A DNA stretch of 64,000 nucleotides from Pectobacterium fontis (GTDB taxonomy: Bacteria > Pseudomonadota > Gammaproteobacteria > Enterobacterales > Enterobacteriaceae). The notes beneath the pieces were generated by a model, which ran no database searches, was not told where the DNA came from, and saw only the letters and a program-made list of their open reading frames with translations. The stretch spans positions 62,001-126,000 of the forward strand of contig NZ_JSXC01000002.1 of assembly GCF_000803215.1 (NCBI RefSeq). The letters are read 5' to 3'. Within the stretch, counting starts at the first letter, position 1, and each line of letters starts with the position of its first letter. A program made the position numbers and the translations under genes. Below are positions 18,349-27,128 of this stretch, piece after piece.

Positions 18349-20199
18349 TTACCGGACCTCTCCGCAGGTCAGGCAAAAGGCGTACCGGTTCTGCGGGTCG
18401 TTCAGGTTATTCATGATGGATGGCTGTGATTGCATCACTTCTGCCAACTGTGCGACCGGTGCTGGCAGCATAGACTGAACGGCAACGGGCAGCAGGGCGT
18501 AAACAGAGGCATTCACCTGATTCAACATGGTGTCGATGAGGCCAGGTTGTTCGGCATACCAGTTCAACTGGTATTGCCCCAGTTTAGCCAGCTCAGCGGC
18601 TTTCTTCACGGCATCGTCAAAATCACCAAGCTGATCGACCAGACCATTTTCTTTCGCGTCGCTTCCGACCCAGACATGCCCTTGCGCGATCTGATCGATT
18701 TGCTCCGGCGTTTTCTTACGTGCCTGTGCCACGATATCGATGAAGTTTTTATAACCGCGCTCAATACTCAACTGCATCATCTGTGAAAATTCCGGTGGCA
18801 GTGATTTCGTGATTGACAGATCGGCCAGCGGGGAGGTGGCAACGCCATCCGTGTGAACGCCAAGGCTTTCCAGCGAATTTTCGAACGTGTTAATCACGCC
18901 GAAAATACCGATAGAGCCTGTCAGCGTACTGGCGCTGGAGATGATGGCGTTCGCTGGTGTTGAAATCCAGTAGCCGCCCGATGCCGCCATACCGCCCATG
19001 GATACGACGATCGGTTTGCCGGCCAGACGGAGCGCCATCAGTTCCGAGCGAATCAGCTCCGACGCGGTAACGCTACCGCCGGGGCTATTGACGCGGAGCA
19101 CCAGTGCTTTAATTTTAGGATCGAGACGAGCGGCACGGATTTGTGCAGCCGTGGTATCGCCGCCGACCATTCCCGGTGTTTCTGGTCCGTCAATGATGGC
19201 ACCACTGGCGAACACCACTGCGATCTGGTTGTTGTTTGGCACCGGTGGTTTGATGACGTAATCGTAGATACTGATGAAGTTAAAGTTGTTTTTCTGGCTA
19301 TTCCAGCCGAACGTTTTAACCAGCGATTGTTCAGTTATTGAACGGGATGCGACTTCATCAACCAGCTTATTGTCGAGCGCATAGCGAGCGGTGTCGCCCT
19401 GAACGGCCTGCAAACCGGCAATAATTCCAGTCGCTCCTGGGAAGAGCTGTTGTGGCGTAATCTGGCGATTAGCGGAAACCGTATTTAAATACTGCTGCCA
19501 CAGTGCATTAATCCAGCGTCCATCGGCATCGCGTGCCGCAGGGGACATCTCGTCGCGCAGATAGGGTTCAACGGCTGATTTATAGGTGCCCACGCGGAAG
19601 ATATTGCTGGTGACTTTCAGCTTATCAAGCAGAGATTTGAAGTAGAGGTTATTGGTCGCAAAGCCATGCAGATCAACACTACCTTGAGGCGTCAATGACA
19701 CCGTATTGGCAAAACTGGCCAAATAATATTGAGACTGGTTGTAGCTGTCGCCGACGGCATAAATAGGTTTGCCGCTATCACGGAATTCGCGCAGAGCCTT
19801 ACCGATATATTGCAGCGACGGCTGATCGGCGCCGGTAAAATCGCTGAGATCCAGTACCATTCCGGTGATGTTCTCGTCGCTCTTTGCCTGGCGAATACTG
19901 TCGACAATATCAAACAGTGAGTTTTCCTGGCGGCGGTTGCTCGACGCGCCGAAGAACTCGCGGCCTAATTGACGCAGTTTGTTGTTAACGGTGGGTTGAT
20001 CAACCACCACCCCCGTCAGATCAACCAGCAGCGCCCCTTTCGTGGCCGTTTCTGGGGCCGTATTTACCTGTGTGTAGATCCCAACACCAACTAAAATCAG
20101 AGCGATAAGGAAAATATTGAGAATAAATTCTCTGATAAAATTAAGCAGACGCCATGTCCACTTAAAAAATCCGCTAAAAATTCGCCACAATGTGCGCAT
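18349..20199 (-). CDS. sppA: SppA, protease IV (signal peptide peptidase)
   Basis: Inner-membrane serine protease that degrades cleaved signal peptides. The 616 residues match the long (67K) form with two tandem S49 domains. One N-terminal membrane segment follows WRLLNFIREFILNIF (about 15-42). The catalytic lysine is in FRVGTYKSAVEPY and the nucleophile serine in GGMAASGGYWIS, giving the Ser/Lys dyad split across the two domains. It is followed by the repeat at 18,191 and is divergent from ydjA. Confidence 0.95.
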   Translation of the reverse strand: MRTLWRIFSGFFKWTWRLLNFIREFILNIFLIALILVGVGIYTQVNTAPETATKGALLVDLTGVVVDQPTVNNKLRQLGREFFGASSNRRQENSLFDIVDSIRQAKSDENITGMVLDLSDFTGADQPSLQYIGKALREFRDSGKPIYAVGDSYNQSQYYLASFANTVSLTPQGSVDLHGFATNNLYFKSLLDKLKVTSNIFRVGTYKSAVEPYLRDEMSPAARDADGRWINALWQQYLNTVSANRQITPQQLFPGATGIIAGLQAVQGDTARYALDNKLVDEVASRSITEQSLVKTFGWNSQKNNFNFISIYDYVIKPPVPNNNQIAVVFASGAIIDGPETPGMVGGDTTAAQIRAARLDPKIKALVLRVNSPGGSVTASELIRSELMALRLAGKPIVVSMGGMAASGGYWISTPANAIISSASTLTGSIGIFGVINTFENSLESLGVHTDGVATSPLADLSITKSLPPEFSQMMQLSIERGYKNFIDIVAQARKKTPEQIDQIAQGHVWVGSDAKENGLVDQLGDFDDAVKKAAELAKLGQYQLNWYAEQPGLIDTMLNQVNASVYALLPVAVQSMLPAPVAQLAEVMQSQPSIMNNLNDPQNRYAFCLTCGEVR

Positions 20200-20466
20200 G
20201 ATATCTCCATGAACGGGTAAACAGCGTATGCCCTACGTCCTTCAACCCGCCCTCTGGCAAGTGATGAAGCACAAGGAGTGATAGTATCCTAATGAGCAGA
20301 CAGTAAAAAGTCAGCATTAAATCATCATGGGAGTGTGCCTGTCGGGGTTATCTTGTAACAAAACTTCTACTTGTGCTAACGTGGCGCGCAACGTTGTCGC
20401 TCAGTCATTTCTACCGTAGAAATGGGCTGTACCGTAGAAATTATATTGCCAGACAGGAGATGTGCG

Positions 20467-21018
20467 ATGGATGCTCTTGAATTGCTATTGAATCGTCGTT
20501 CGGCCTCGCGCCTGATCGCGCCAGCACCGACGGGTGAGGCATTGAATAATATTATCCACGCGGGTATGCGTGCGCCGGATCATGGTGCGATGCAGCCGTG
20601 GCGCTTTTTTATGATCGAAAATGAAGGTTTGGATCGTTTTAGTACACTCCTGACTCGTGCGGCACGGCAGGAAGGGCTGGATGAAGCTGGTATCGAGAAA
20701 GCGCGTCAGGCACCTTATCGCGCGCCGCTGATTATTACCGTTGTCGCGCATTGTGAAGAAAGTCCGAAAGTCCCACTGTGGGAGCAAATTGTCTCCGCGG
20801 GCTGTGCGGTTCAAGCCATGCAGATGGCGGCACTGGCACAGGGCTTTAATGGTATCTGGCGCAGCGGTGCCTGGACGCACAATCCCCTGGTACGTGAAGC
20901 GTTCAACTGCCGCGAACAGGATGAAATTGTCGGTTTCCTTTATCTTGGGACACCACAGCTCAAAGCATCGACGACGCTCACGCCGCTCGATACCGACACG
21001 TTCGTGCATTACTTCTGA
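20467..21018 (+). CDS. ydjA: YdjA, nitroreductase family protein
   Basis: FMN-dependent nitroreductase-fold protein of 183 residues, equal to E. coli YdjA; the natural substrate is not known. The FMN-binding N-terminal block [16 protein letters not shown] and the [14 protein letters not shown] segment are conserved. The frame is open from 20422, but ATG 20467 ([12 protein letters not shown]) has CAGGAGATG upstream and matches E. coli. It precedes topB by 97 bases; selD, which lies between them in E. coli, is missing. Confidence 0.92.
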   Translation: MDALELLLNRRSASRLIAPAPTGEALNNIIHAGMRAPDHGAMQPWRFFMIENEGLDRFSTLLTRAARQEGLDEAGIEKARQAPYRAPLIITVVAHCEESPKVPLWEQIVSAGCAVQAMQMAALAQGFNGIWRSGAWTHNPLVREAFNCREQDEIVGFLYLGTPQLKASTTLTPLDTDTFVHYF

Positions 21019-21114
21019 TCGTCGTCTGTTGAATAAATGTGATTTTCCACCCGTTTTACAGCGTGCTTTCCCGCGAGTTACGCGGGAAATGCCCAGTCTG
21101 CTTGATGGTGAATA

Positions 21115-23040
21115 ATGCGACTTTTTATTGCCGAAAAGCCCAGCCTTGCGCGGGCGATTGCAGACGTATTACCCAAACCGCATCGACGCGGTGATGGTTT
21201 TATTGCCTGCGGCCAGAATGATGTCGTGACGTGGTGCGTAGGCCACCTGTTGGAGCAGGCGCAGCCGGATGTTTATGATGCGCGCTATGCACGATGGTCG
21301 CTTGCTGACTTACCCATCGTTCCCCAGAAATGGCTGTTGCAACCGCGTCCCTCTGTCAGCAAACAGCTCAACACCATCAAAAAACTCCTGAATGATGCCA
21401 GCGAAGTCATTCATGCTGGCGACCCCGATCGTGAAGGGCAACTGCTGGTGGATGAGGTGCTGGAATACCTTTCCTTGCCGGAAGAGAAACGTCAGCAGGT
21501 ACGTCGTTGCCTGATCAATGATCTCAACCCACAGGCGGTTGAGCGCGCGGTCTCTCGCCTGCGTGAGAATAGAGAATTTATTCCCCTGTGCGTGTCGGCG
21601 CTCGCACGTTCTCGTGCGGATTGGCTTTACGGCATTAACATGACGCGCGCCTATACGATATTAGGACGTAATGCTGGTTATGACGGCGTGCTGTCGGTTG
21701 GTCGCGTGCAAACGCCGGTGCTGGGACTGGTGGTTCGGCGAGATGAAGAAATAGAAAACTTCATTCCCAAAGATTATTTCGAAGTGAAAGCCCATATTGT
21801 GACGCCTGCCGATGAGCGTTTTGTTGCGATCTGGCAACCCAGCGAATCCTGTGAACCTTATCAGGATGAAGAAGGGCGTTTATTACACCGCTCACTGGCG
21901 GAACACGTCGTCAAACGCATTGAGGGACAACCCGCGTTTGTCACCAGCTATAATGATAAACGGGAATCGGAAATCGCACCGTTGCCTTATTCGCTGTCGA
22001 CGCTACAGATCGAGGCTGCGAAGCGTTTTGGGCTTAGCGCGCAGCAGGTGTTGGATGTGTGCCAGAAGCTTTATGAAACCCACAAGCTGATCACCTATCC
22101 GCGTTCTGACTGCCGCTATCTGCCAGAGGAGCATTTTGCCGGGCGTCATGCCGTCTTCAATGCGATATCCACACACCAGCCCGACCTATTGCCACAGCCC
22201 GTTATGGATGGGGATCGGCGTAACCGCTGTTGGGATGATGGCAAGGTCGATGCCCACCACGCCATTATTCCCACCGCGCGTAGTGCAAATGTTACGCTGA
22301 CGGAGAATGAACGCAAGGTGTACGGCTTAGTCGCACGGCAGTATATCATGCAGTTCTGCCCTGACGCCGTGTTCCGCAAGTGTGTCATTGAACTGGATAT
22401 TGCGGGCGGTAAATTTATTGCCAAAGCACGCTTCCTGGCTGAAGCGGGGTGGCGCACATTGCTGGGTGGCAAAGAGCGAGACGAAGAAAACGAAGGTATG
22501 CCGTTGCCCGTGGTGGCAAAAGGGGATGAGCTATTGTGTGAACGCGGCGAGGTGGTTGAGCGCCAGACTCAGCCACCGCGGCCGTTTACCGATGCAACGC
22601 TGCTCTCGGCGATGACGGGGATCGCGCGTTTTGTGCAGGATAAAGATCTGAAGAAAATCTTGCGGGCGACCGATGGTTTAGGTACAGAGGCGACGCGCGC
22701 CGGCATCATCGAATTATTGTTTAAACGGACATTCCTGTTTAAGAAAGCACGCTATATTCACGCCAGTGAAGCGGGGCGCGCATTGATTCATTCCCTGCCT
22801 GCCAGCGCGGCGCATCCTGACATGACCGCGCATTGGGAAGCGACATTAACGCAAATCAGCGAAAAAAAATGCCGCTATCAGGATTTTATGCAACCGCTGA
22901 CGAACGCCTTACAGGAACTGATTCAGCAAGCGAAACAAAATGGCGCGGTAAGCGCGTTTAAAGGGCTTTCAGCGCCACCGTCGAATGCCTCAAAGCGACG
23001 CAAGCCTCAGACTAAAAAAGCGAAGGAGCAGGAGCAATGA
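21115..23040 (+). CDS. topB: DNA topoisomerase III
   Basis: Type IA topoisomerase that decatenates single-strand-linked DNA. It has 641 residues. The Toprim domain starts at residue 1 ([13 protein letters not shown]) and holds the acidic triad in [10 protein letters not shown] (about 103-112). The active-site tyrosine is in [12 protein letters not shown], and [12 protein letters not shown] is conserved. The basic, Lys/Arg-rich tail ([14 protein letters not shown]) fits DNA binding. It overlaps ynjH by four bases (ATGA), implying coupled translation. Confidence 0.96.
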   Translation: MRLFIAEKPSLARAIADVLPKPHRRGDGFIACGQNDVVTWCVGHLLEQAQPDVYDARYARWSLADLPIVPQKWLLQPRPSVSKQLNTIKKLLNDASEVIHAGDPDREGQLLVDEVLEYLSLPEEKRQQVRRCLINDLNPQAVERAVSRLRENREFIPLCVSALARSRADWLYGINMTRAYTILGRNAGYDGVLSVGRVQTPVLGLVVRRDEEIENFIPKDYFEVKAHIVTPADERFVAIWQPSESCEPYQDEEGRLLHRSLAEHVVKRIEGQPAFVTSYNDKRESEIAPLPYSLSTLQIEAAKRFGLSAQQVLDVCQKLYETHKLITYPRSDCRYLPEEHFAGRHAVFNAISTHQPDLLPQPVMDGDRRNRCWDDGKVDAHHAIIPTARSANVTLTENERKVYGLVARQYIMQFCPDAVFRKCVIELDIAGGKFIAKARFLAEAGWRTLLGGKERDEENEGMPLPVVAKGDELLCERGEVVERQTQPPRPFTDATLLSAMTGIARFVQDKDLKKILRATDGLGTEATRAGIIELLFKRTFLFKKARYIHASEAGRALIHSLPASAAHPDMTAHWEATLTQISEKKCRYQDFMQPLTNALQELIQQAKQNGAVSAFKGLSAPPSNASKRRKPQTKKAKEQEQ

Positions 23041-23324
23041 AATCGTTAGTGTCTTTGTGTTTGGCCAGTGTGATGCTGGTGCTGCCCGCGTTGGCACAGG
23101 CTAATCGTGGCGAAACGGATATTGTGGTTCCTGTGCCACCGGAAGTGTGGGGGGCAGGGACAACGGTGCGCGAGCAAAATAACAACTGTTTGCGCTGTTG
23201 TGTGTATGAAAACCGTAACTATTCTGAAGGTGCCGTCGTTAAAGTTGAAGGTGTGATTCTACAATGCGTGCGGGACAAGCAAACGTTGGGAACGAACAAC
23301 CTGATATGGCAACTGGTGAAGTAA
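23037..23324 (+). CDS. ynjH: YnjH, DUF1496 exported protein
   Basis: A 95-residue protein with a clear signal peptide ([20 protein letters not shown], cleavage before QANRGE). The mature part holds the DUF1496 core [19 protein letters not shown] with a conserved cysteine cluster and a later cysteine in LQCVRDK, suggesting disulfides in the periplasm. Function is unknown. It starts on the topB stop (ATGA overlap) and ends at a terminator shared with xthA. Confidence 0.85.
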   Translation: MKSLVSLCLASVMLVLPALAQANRGETDIVVPVPPEVWGAGTTVREQNNNCLRCCVYENRNYSEGAVVKVEGVILQCVRDKQTLGTNNLIWQLVK

Positions 23325-23371
23325 TCACGGTGAATAAATAAAGCACTACGCGTGATATTTGCGCCAATTTT

Positions 23372-23414
23372 CATCCCCGCTGTGGCTTTAATGCACCGCG
23401 GGGATGTTATTTTT
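23372..23414. terminator. Terminator ynjH/xthA
   Basis: CATCCCCGC ... GCGGGGATG with a 17-base loop, followed by TTATTTTT. It lies between convergent ynjH and xthA, and its T tract serves the plus strand. Confidence 0.8.
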
Positions 23415-24219
23415 ACAACGAGAACTGTGCCCAAATCGGCGCGTGATCGGAAGGCTTTTCCATGCCGCGGATATCATAGTCAATACCGGTAGCGATGCAG
23501 CGTTCGGCCAGAAAGGTACTGGCGAGAATCAGATCAATGCGCAGGCCACGGTTGTCATCGAACCCGGAAGATCGGTAATCAAACCACGAGAAACGATCGT
23601 TGCTTTCTGGGTTGGCAGCACGGAAGGTGTCAATTAGCCCCCAGCCCTGCAAACGTGCCATCCAGTCACGCTCTTCCGGCAGGAAAGAACACTTCCCTGT
23701 GCGCAGCCAGCGCTTACGGTTCTCTTCTCCGATCCCGATATCCAGATCGGTGGGGCTGATATTGACATCACCCATCACAATCAGCGGTTGTGTTGCGCTG
23801 TGATGTTGTTCCAGATAGGTTTGCAGATCCTGATAGAAGCGCGTCTTGGCGAGGAATTTCACCGGATGGTCGCGGCTTTCTCCCTGAGGGAAATAGCCGT
23901 TAACGACGGTGAATGTGCCATGCTCGGTAGCAAAATCCGCCATAATGATCCGACGTTGCGCATCGTCTTCATCCGTTGGGAAACCGCGCCGAACCGCAAT
24001 CGGCTGCGTCTTACACAGCAACGCGACGCCGTAGTGACCCTTTTGCCCATGATAATAAACATGGTAACCGTACTGGCTGACATCCTCTAACGGAAACATG
24101 TCATCGTGGACTTTCGTTTCCTGCAACCCGATGATATCCGGCTGGTGTTGTTCAATAATGGCGGCCAACTGATGAGGGCGCGCTCGCAGGCCATTGATAT
24201 TAAAAGATACAACTTTCAT
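23413..24219 (-). CDS. xthA: Exodeoxyribonuclease III
   Basis: AP endonuclease and 3'-5' exonuclease of base excision repair. With ATG 24219 it is 268 residues, the same as E. coli ExoIII. The catalytic E34 (LQETKVHDD), the [13 protein letters not shown] block and the C-terminal [10 protein letters not shown] (catalytic histidine) are intact. An in-frame start four codons upstream gives MAAN and is less likely. It is divergent from the riboswitch-controlled TRIC gene. Confidence 0.96.
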   Translation of the reverse strand: MKVVSFNINGLRARPHQLAAIIEQHQPDIIGLQETKVHDDMFPLEDVSQYGYHVYYHGQKGHYGVALLCKTQPIAVRRGFPTDEDDAQRRIIMADFATEHGTFTVVNGYFPQGESRDHPVKFLAKTRFYQDLQTYLEQHHSATQPLIVMGDVNISPTDLDIGIGEENRKRWLRTGKCSFLPEERDWMARLQGWGLIDTFRAANPESNDRFSWFDYRSSGFDDNRGLRIDLILASTFLAERCIATGIDYDIRGMEKPSDHAPIWAQFSL

Positions 24220-24386
24220 GTTCGCTGCCATTCGCTAAAAAATGTGACCCGATGGTAGCAGAAAATGGGGTATGCCGTCACGGTGAGGCGACGGCCTTCA
24301 GCTTGCCGTGTTGGGCTTATTGCTCTGGCTTTCGGGGGGATTGAGGCAGATAAGAGTCGTTGAGAATAAGATTCACTTATATTCGG

Positions 24387-24415
24387 TTGAACCCAAGCCC
24401 CGCCGACCGTTATAC
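24387..24415 (+). promoter_or_regulatory. Promoter of the glycine riboswitch transcript
   Basis: TTGAAC (24387-24392) and TTATAC (24410-24415) are separated by exactly 17 bases, a good sigma-70 promoter. Transcription would start around 24422, directly before the first aptamer. Confidence 0.7.
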
Positions 24416-24424
24416 TCCGCACCT

Positions 24425-24620
24425 CGCAGGAGAGAGGGCGCATACCCGCTATTGTGTCGGGTATAAAATGACGCTCCGCCGAAGGCGCAAACTCCCATAA
24501 TCGCTCAGGCTACCCTAACTGCGAATTCCATTGAAGCCAACTGGAGAGAGGTTGCGAGTCAACCCACCGAAGGGGCAAGCAGCGCTGCTGCGTAAACTCT
24601 CAGGTAAAGAGGACAGAGGG
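24425..24620 (+). ncRNA. Tandem glycine riboswitch (two aptamers)
   Basis: The signature elements occur twice. Aptamer 1 (24425-24523) is closed by CGCAG/CTGCG and holds GGAGAGAGG, GCCGAAGGCGCAAACTCCC and CGCTCAGGC. Aptamer 2 (about 24542-24620) has GGAGAGAGG, CACCGAAGGGGCAA, AAACTCTCAGG and GGACAGAG. This is the standard two-aptamer glycine architecture. Between aptamer 2 and the gene start there is no hairpin with a T tract, so control is probably at translation initiation (inference). Aptamer 1 is the less canonical of the two. Confidence 0.9.
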
Positions 24621-24647
24621 AGTGGCACATTTCACAGGATAACTTGT

Positions 24648-25274
24648 GTGCTGACTTACATCTATCTGATCGCGATTACGGCAGAGGGGATGTCCGGGGC
24701 GCTGGCTGCCGGGCGTCGTAATATGGATATTTTTGGCGTAGGCATGATTGCCTTTATCACTGCGCTGGGTGGTGGCACCGTGCGCGATATTCTCCTTGGC
24801 AATTACCCCATCGGCTGGACGCAACACCCCGGCTATATTTATCTCACTATTGGTGCAGGCCTTTTCACCATTATTATTGCGCGTTTCATGCACCATTTGC
24901 ATCGCCTCTTTCTGGTGCTCGATGCGATGGGGCTTATTGCTTTTACCATTATTGGCTGCAATGTAGCACTCAAACTGAATTATTCGACGACAGTGGTGGT
25001 TATGGCGGGGATTGTGACCGGGATTTTCGGTGGAATATTACGGGATATATTCTGCAACCGCACGCCGATGGTATTGAAGAAAGAGCTGTACGCTAGTGTC
25101 TCGCTGTTAGTCGCACTTTTATACCTTGGACTAAAGTCGCTTGGCGTCAATCATGATATTAACCTGTTAGCGTCATTTACGATTGGTTTGGCTGTGCGTC
25201 TGGCGGCAATTCGTTGGTCATGGCAGCTTCCGGTGTTCTCTTATGTTCCGGGGCGCTGGAAAGGAAAAGCGTGA
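24648..25274 (+). CDS. TRIC/UPF0126 family membrane protein, probable glycine transporter or channel
   Basis: About 208 residues with seven hydrophobic segments and two UPF0126 repeats, each with the signature A-GG-VRD: ITALGGGTVRDILLG and TGIFGGILRDIFC. It resembles E. coli YicG and YadS. The frame is open from 24531, but that would put the N-terminus inside the second aptamer; the GTG at 24648 behind CACAGGAT gives VLTYIYLIAITAEGMSGALA, which aligns with YicG. Control by a glycine riboswitch points to glycine as the substrate, as proposed for riboswitch-linked members of this family; the family fold is otherwise that of TRIC cation channels. Confidence 0.85.
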   Translation: MLTYIYLIAITAEGMSGALAAGRRNMDIFGVGMIAFITALGGGTVRDILLGNYPIGWTQHPGYIYLTIGAGLFTIIIARFMHHLHRLFLVLDAMGLIAFTIIGCNVALKLNYSTTVVVMAGIVTGIFGGILRDIFCNRTPMVLKKELYASVSLLVALLYLGLKSLGVNHDINLLASFTIGLAVRLAAIRWSWQLPVFSYVPGRWKGKA

Positions 25275-25712
25275 GGTTATATTTTTGCTACGATGCCACC
25301 GGGGTTCGTAAACCAGTAGATAAAGCGACCCCGTTATTTGCACAAGCATGAGATGATAATGAAAAATTAGATTGTGAGTTTAAGTTTTATCGAACGGCTC
25401 AAACCGGGGGGAATGAATACTATTTTTTACTACGGCTAAAAAGTGCAATTATTACCGATCTTCGTTTCTTTTTTCCCAATTCTATGACGCATAATGGAAT
25501 GCAACCACAGGAAAGCGTTTCCTTAAAATATGCAACAATAGAATGGGAGCATATTGCAGCACGCACCAGTTCGTGTCTTTTCTGGCAGGAATCTTCTTAT
25601 TAAGTCTCTGATAATAAAAACTTCGAGAGACTGTCAGTAAATTTAAAACGCATAGTGATTCACTAATGATCACTGTGCGCCATTGTATTATTTTGTTTTT
25701 TTATGGTTATTT
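25275..25712. other. Accessory intergenic stretch with hcp remnant
   Basis: 438 bases with no intact gene. Most is the hcp remnant (separate entry). The last 100 bases are AT-rich with the direct-repeat-like pieces AAGTCTCTGATAA and CTAATGATCACTGTG and nothing recognisable. A sharp drop in GC starts near 25600. Confidence 0.5.
25277..25603 (+). pseudogene. hcp: hcp remnant (type VI secretion tube protein), C-terminal two thirds
   Basis: Translation in the frame of 25292 gives YDATGVRKPVDKATPLFAQA, a TGA stop, then DDNEKLDCEFKFYRTAQTG, NEYYFLLRLKSAIITDL, NSMTHNGMQPQESVSLKY, TIEWEHIAARTSS, and TAA at 25601. This is the C-terminal part of the enterobacterial Hcp family, whose members carry (V)DKATPL...FKFYRT..G.NE.YY and SVTHN..PQE..SL.Y..I.W.H. 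The N-terminal 50-60 residues and the start are missing and there is an in-frame TGA where family members have a sense codon, so the gene is dead. It starts only a few bases after the TRIC stop, marking an insertion junction. Confidence 0.8.
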
Positions 25713-25985
25713 TTAATCTTCATGATATGCTGACCATCCTACAAACCCACTGATTAAACCAAATATGAAAGAACTGTAATGGGCAAGGTTATTGTTCTCA
25801 ATAGATGTGCCAATAAATGGTATTTCCCCATCGTGATAGGTGTAAAAATGGAAAGACATTAGTGTGCAAGAAATAAGGATGCCAAAAAATTTATAGTAAA
25901 CATTGTCAGACTCGGTAAGCTTTTTTATAGAAAAATAGGCAGGAATGAGAGCGAGTGTTGATATTAAGATATGAATAAATGCCAT
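25713..25985 (-). CDS. Small membrane protein, paralogue 2 (candidate immunity protein)
   Basis: I do not know this family. The 90-residue product has three hydrophobic segments (about 2-20, 30-50 and 68-86) and a polar loop HDGEIPFIGTSIENN. It is a paralogue of the next gene upstream: shared pattern I..IST.ALIPAYFSIKKLT.S, then SFHFYT.H..EIP...SI..N.....SSFIF.L. It has an AAAGGTTA ribosome site seven bases from ATG 25985. AT-rich. It is the last gene of the set downstream of the DUF4225-like gene, the usual place of an immunity gene; the role is inference only. Confidence 0.65.
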   Translation of the reverse strand: MAFIHILISTLALIPAYFSIKKLTESDNVYYKFFGILISCTLMSFHFYTYHDGEIPFIGTSIENNNLAHYSSFIFGLISGFVGWSAYHED

Positions 25986-26006
25986 TTCAGTAACCTTTAA
26001 ATACTT

Positions 26007-26279
26007 TTAACCTCGGTTATGTGCTATCGCACTGGTAGTCGAACATAGTAAGGCAAATATAAACGAGCTATTGTAGATGAATTCATTGTCTTTTATGGAG
26101 ATACTTAATATTGGTATTTCTTCTGTGTGAAATATATACAGATGAAAACACATGAAAACGGTGGCTAATAGAATTGCTGCAAATCTAGTATAGATAAATT
26201 CAGAAGCCGTCAATTTTTTCATAGATAAATAGAGCGGAACAAGAGAGATTGTTGAAAAAATAACGTATAAGAAAATCAT
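26007..26279 (-). CDS. Small membrane protein, paralogue 1 (candidate immunity protein)
   Basis: A 90-residue protein with the same three-segment membrane layout as its neighbour 21 bases downstream; the two align without gaps over their whole length, with a shared block YLSMKKLTASE/YFSIKKLTESD. A GAGGT ribosome site lies seven bases before ATG 26279. AT-rich codon use contrasts with the flanking core genes. Location directly after a DUF4225-like protein suggests an inner-membrane immunity protein, with duplication creating two variants; function is not shown by sequence. Confidence 0.65.
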   Translation of the reverse strand: MIFLYVIFSTISLVPLYLSMKKLTASEFIYTRFAAILLATVFMCFHLYIFHTEEIPILSISIKDNEFIYNSSFIFALLCSTTSAIAHNRG

Positions 26280-26374
26280 AATGGTACCTCAATGTTTATG
26301 CTGAATAATTCCATATATTAAATTCCCATCTCTATAGTATGTAAATAAAAATTTACTGTGTACGAAAAAATAAT

Positions 26375-27128
26375 TTAGTATGAAAGGTATTGTCCTGCCG
26401 CAGTATTTATGTCAGAAAGAATTTCAAAGTAAAGTTCACCATTCTTCATGGTTTTTATCCCCATTTCCTTCATTCCCCAGAGCAAATCTGCATTGATAAA
26501 TCGATACAATCTTTGTGCGTCCTCTGTCAAACGATATCCCAATAATCCATTGATAGATAAGCCAATATCAACAAAAGTATAAATGATGTCACTATTATTG
26601 TTCGGTAAACCGAGTTGGGAACCAATTTGCCTATAAACAAACCTAACCGGGCCAGTATAGGATTCTCGGTAGAGAAGGTAGTAACCGTTTTCGATGACAT
26701 TATTGAAACCATGGGCCATGAGTAATGTGCCGGGAATGATGCCCGCTCCTGTTCCCGTAATACCTGCACCGGCCACTAATTGAAGCCCACCGCCGACGAA
26801 TCCCAAGTTGGCAATCGCCAGATTAATTCGCTGGGTTTTCTCTCTTGCTCGTGTATTACGATCTTCTTCCGTAACGACAGCTTTGGCAATAATAACTTGT
26901 TTCATCTGCTCCATGGCAAGCATTTGATCTTGCCTTTTGAGCGCAGCGATTTCTTGTTCTAAAGAGTGGATGGCTTCATGGGGGAGAGTTCACCCGTGTT
27001 CATTTTACTGCGGATATCGAGCTAATTTTGTAGCAAAAAAATTCACGATCCAGAGATCGTGTTTCAGCTATATTTCGGTCAACTTCTGCTGCAATACGAT
27101 TAAAGTTGCGGCTGTAATATTCGCTCAT
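26375..27128 (-). pseudogene. DUF4225-like protein gene, probably interrupted
   Basis: The downstream part (26375-26923, 182 residues) has a Gly-rich hydrophobic core, FVGGGLQLVAGAG then GAGIIPGTLLMAHGFNNVIE, and a polar C-terminal half; this resembles DUF4225 proteins, often found beside type VI and other toxin genes (from memory). Upstream, ATG 27128 opens a frame MSEYYSRNFNRIAAEVDRN that looks like the missing N-terminus but stops at 27000. Dropping one base in the A7 tract at 27035-27041 joins it to the main frame, giving EFFATKLARYPQ then TAA (27005), then TGA (26990), then TLPHEAIHSLEQEIAALKRQ leading to the ATG at 26923. So one frameshift and two stops separate the halves. The 182-residue part could still be translated from its own ATG. 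Confidence 0.55.

Noticed and set aside
25482-25673. 63-codon minus-strand frame over the hcp remnant
   Set aside because: The plus strand gives a clear Hcp signature; the minus frame has no support.
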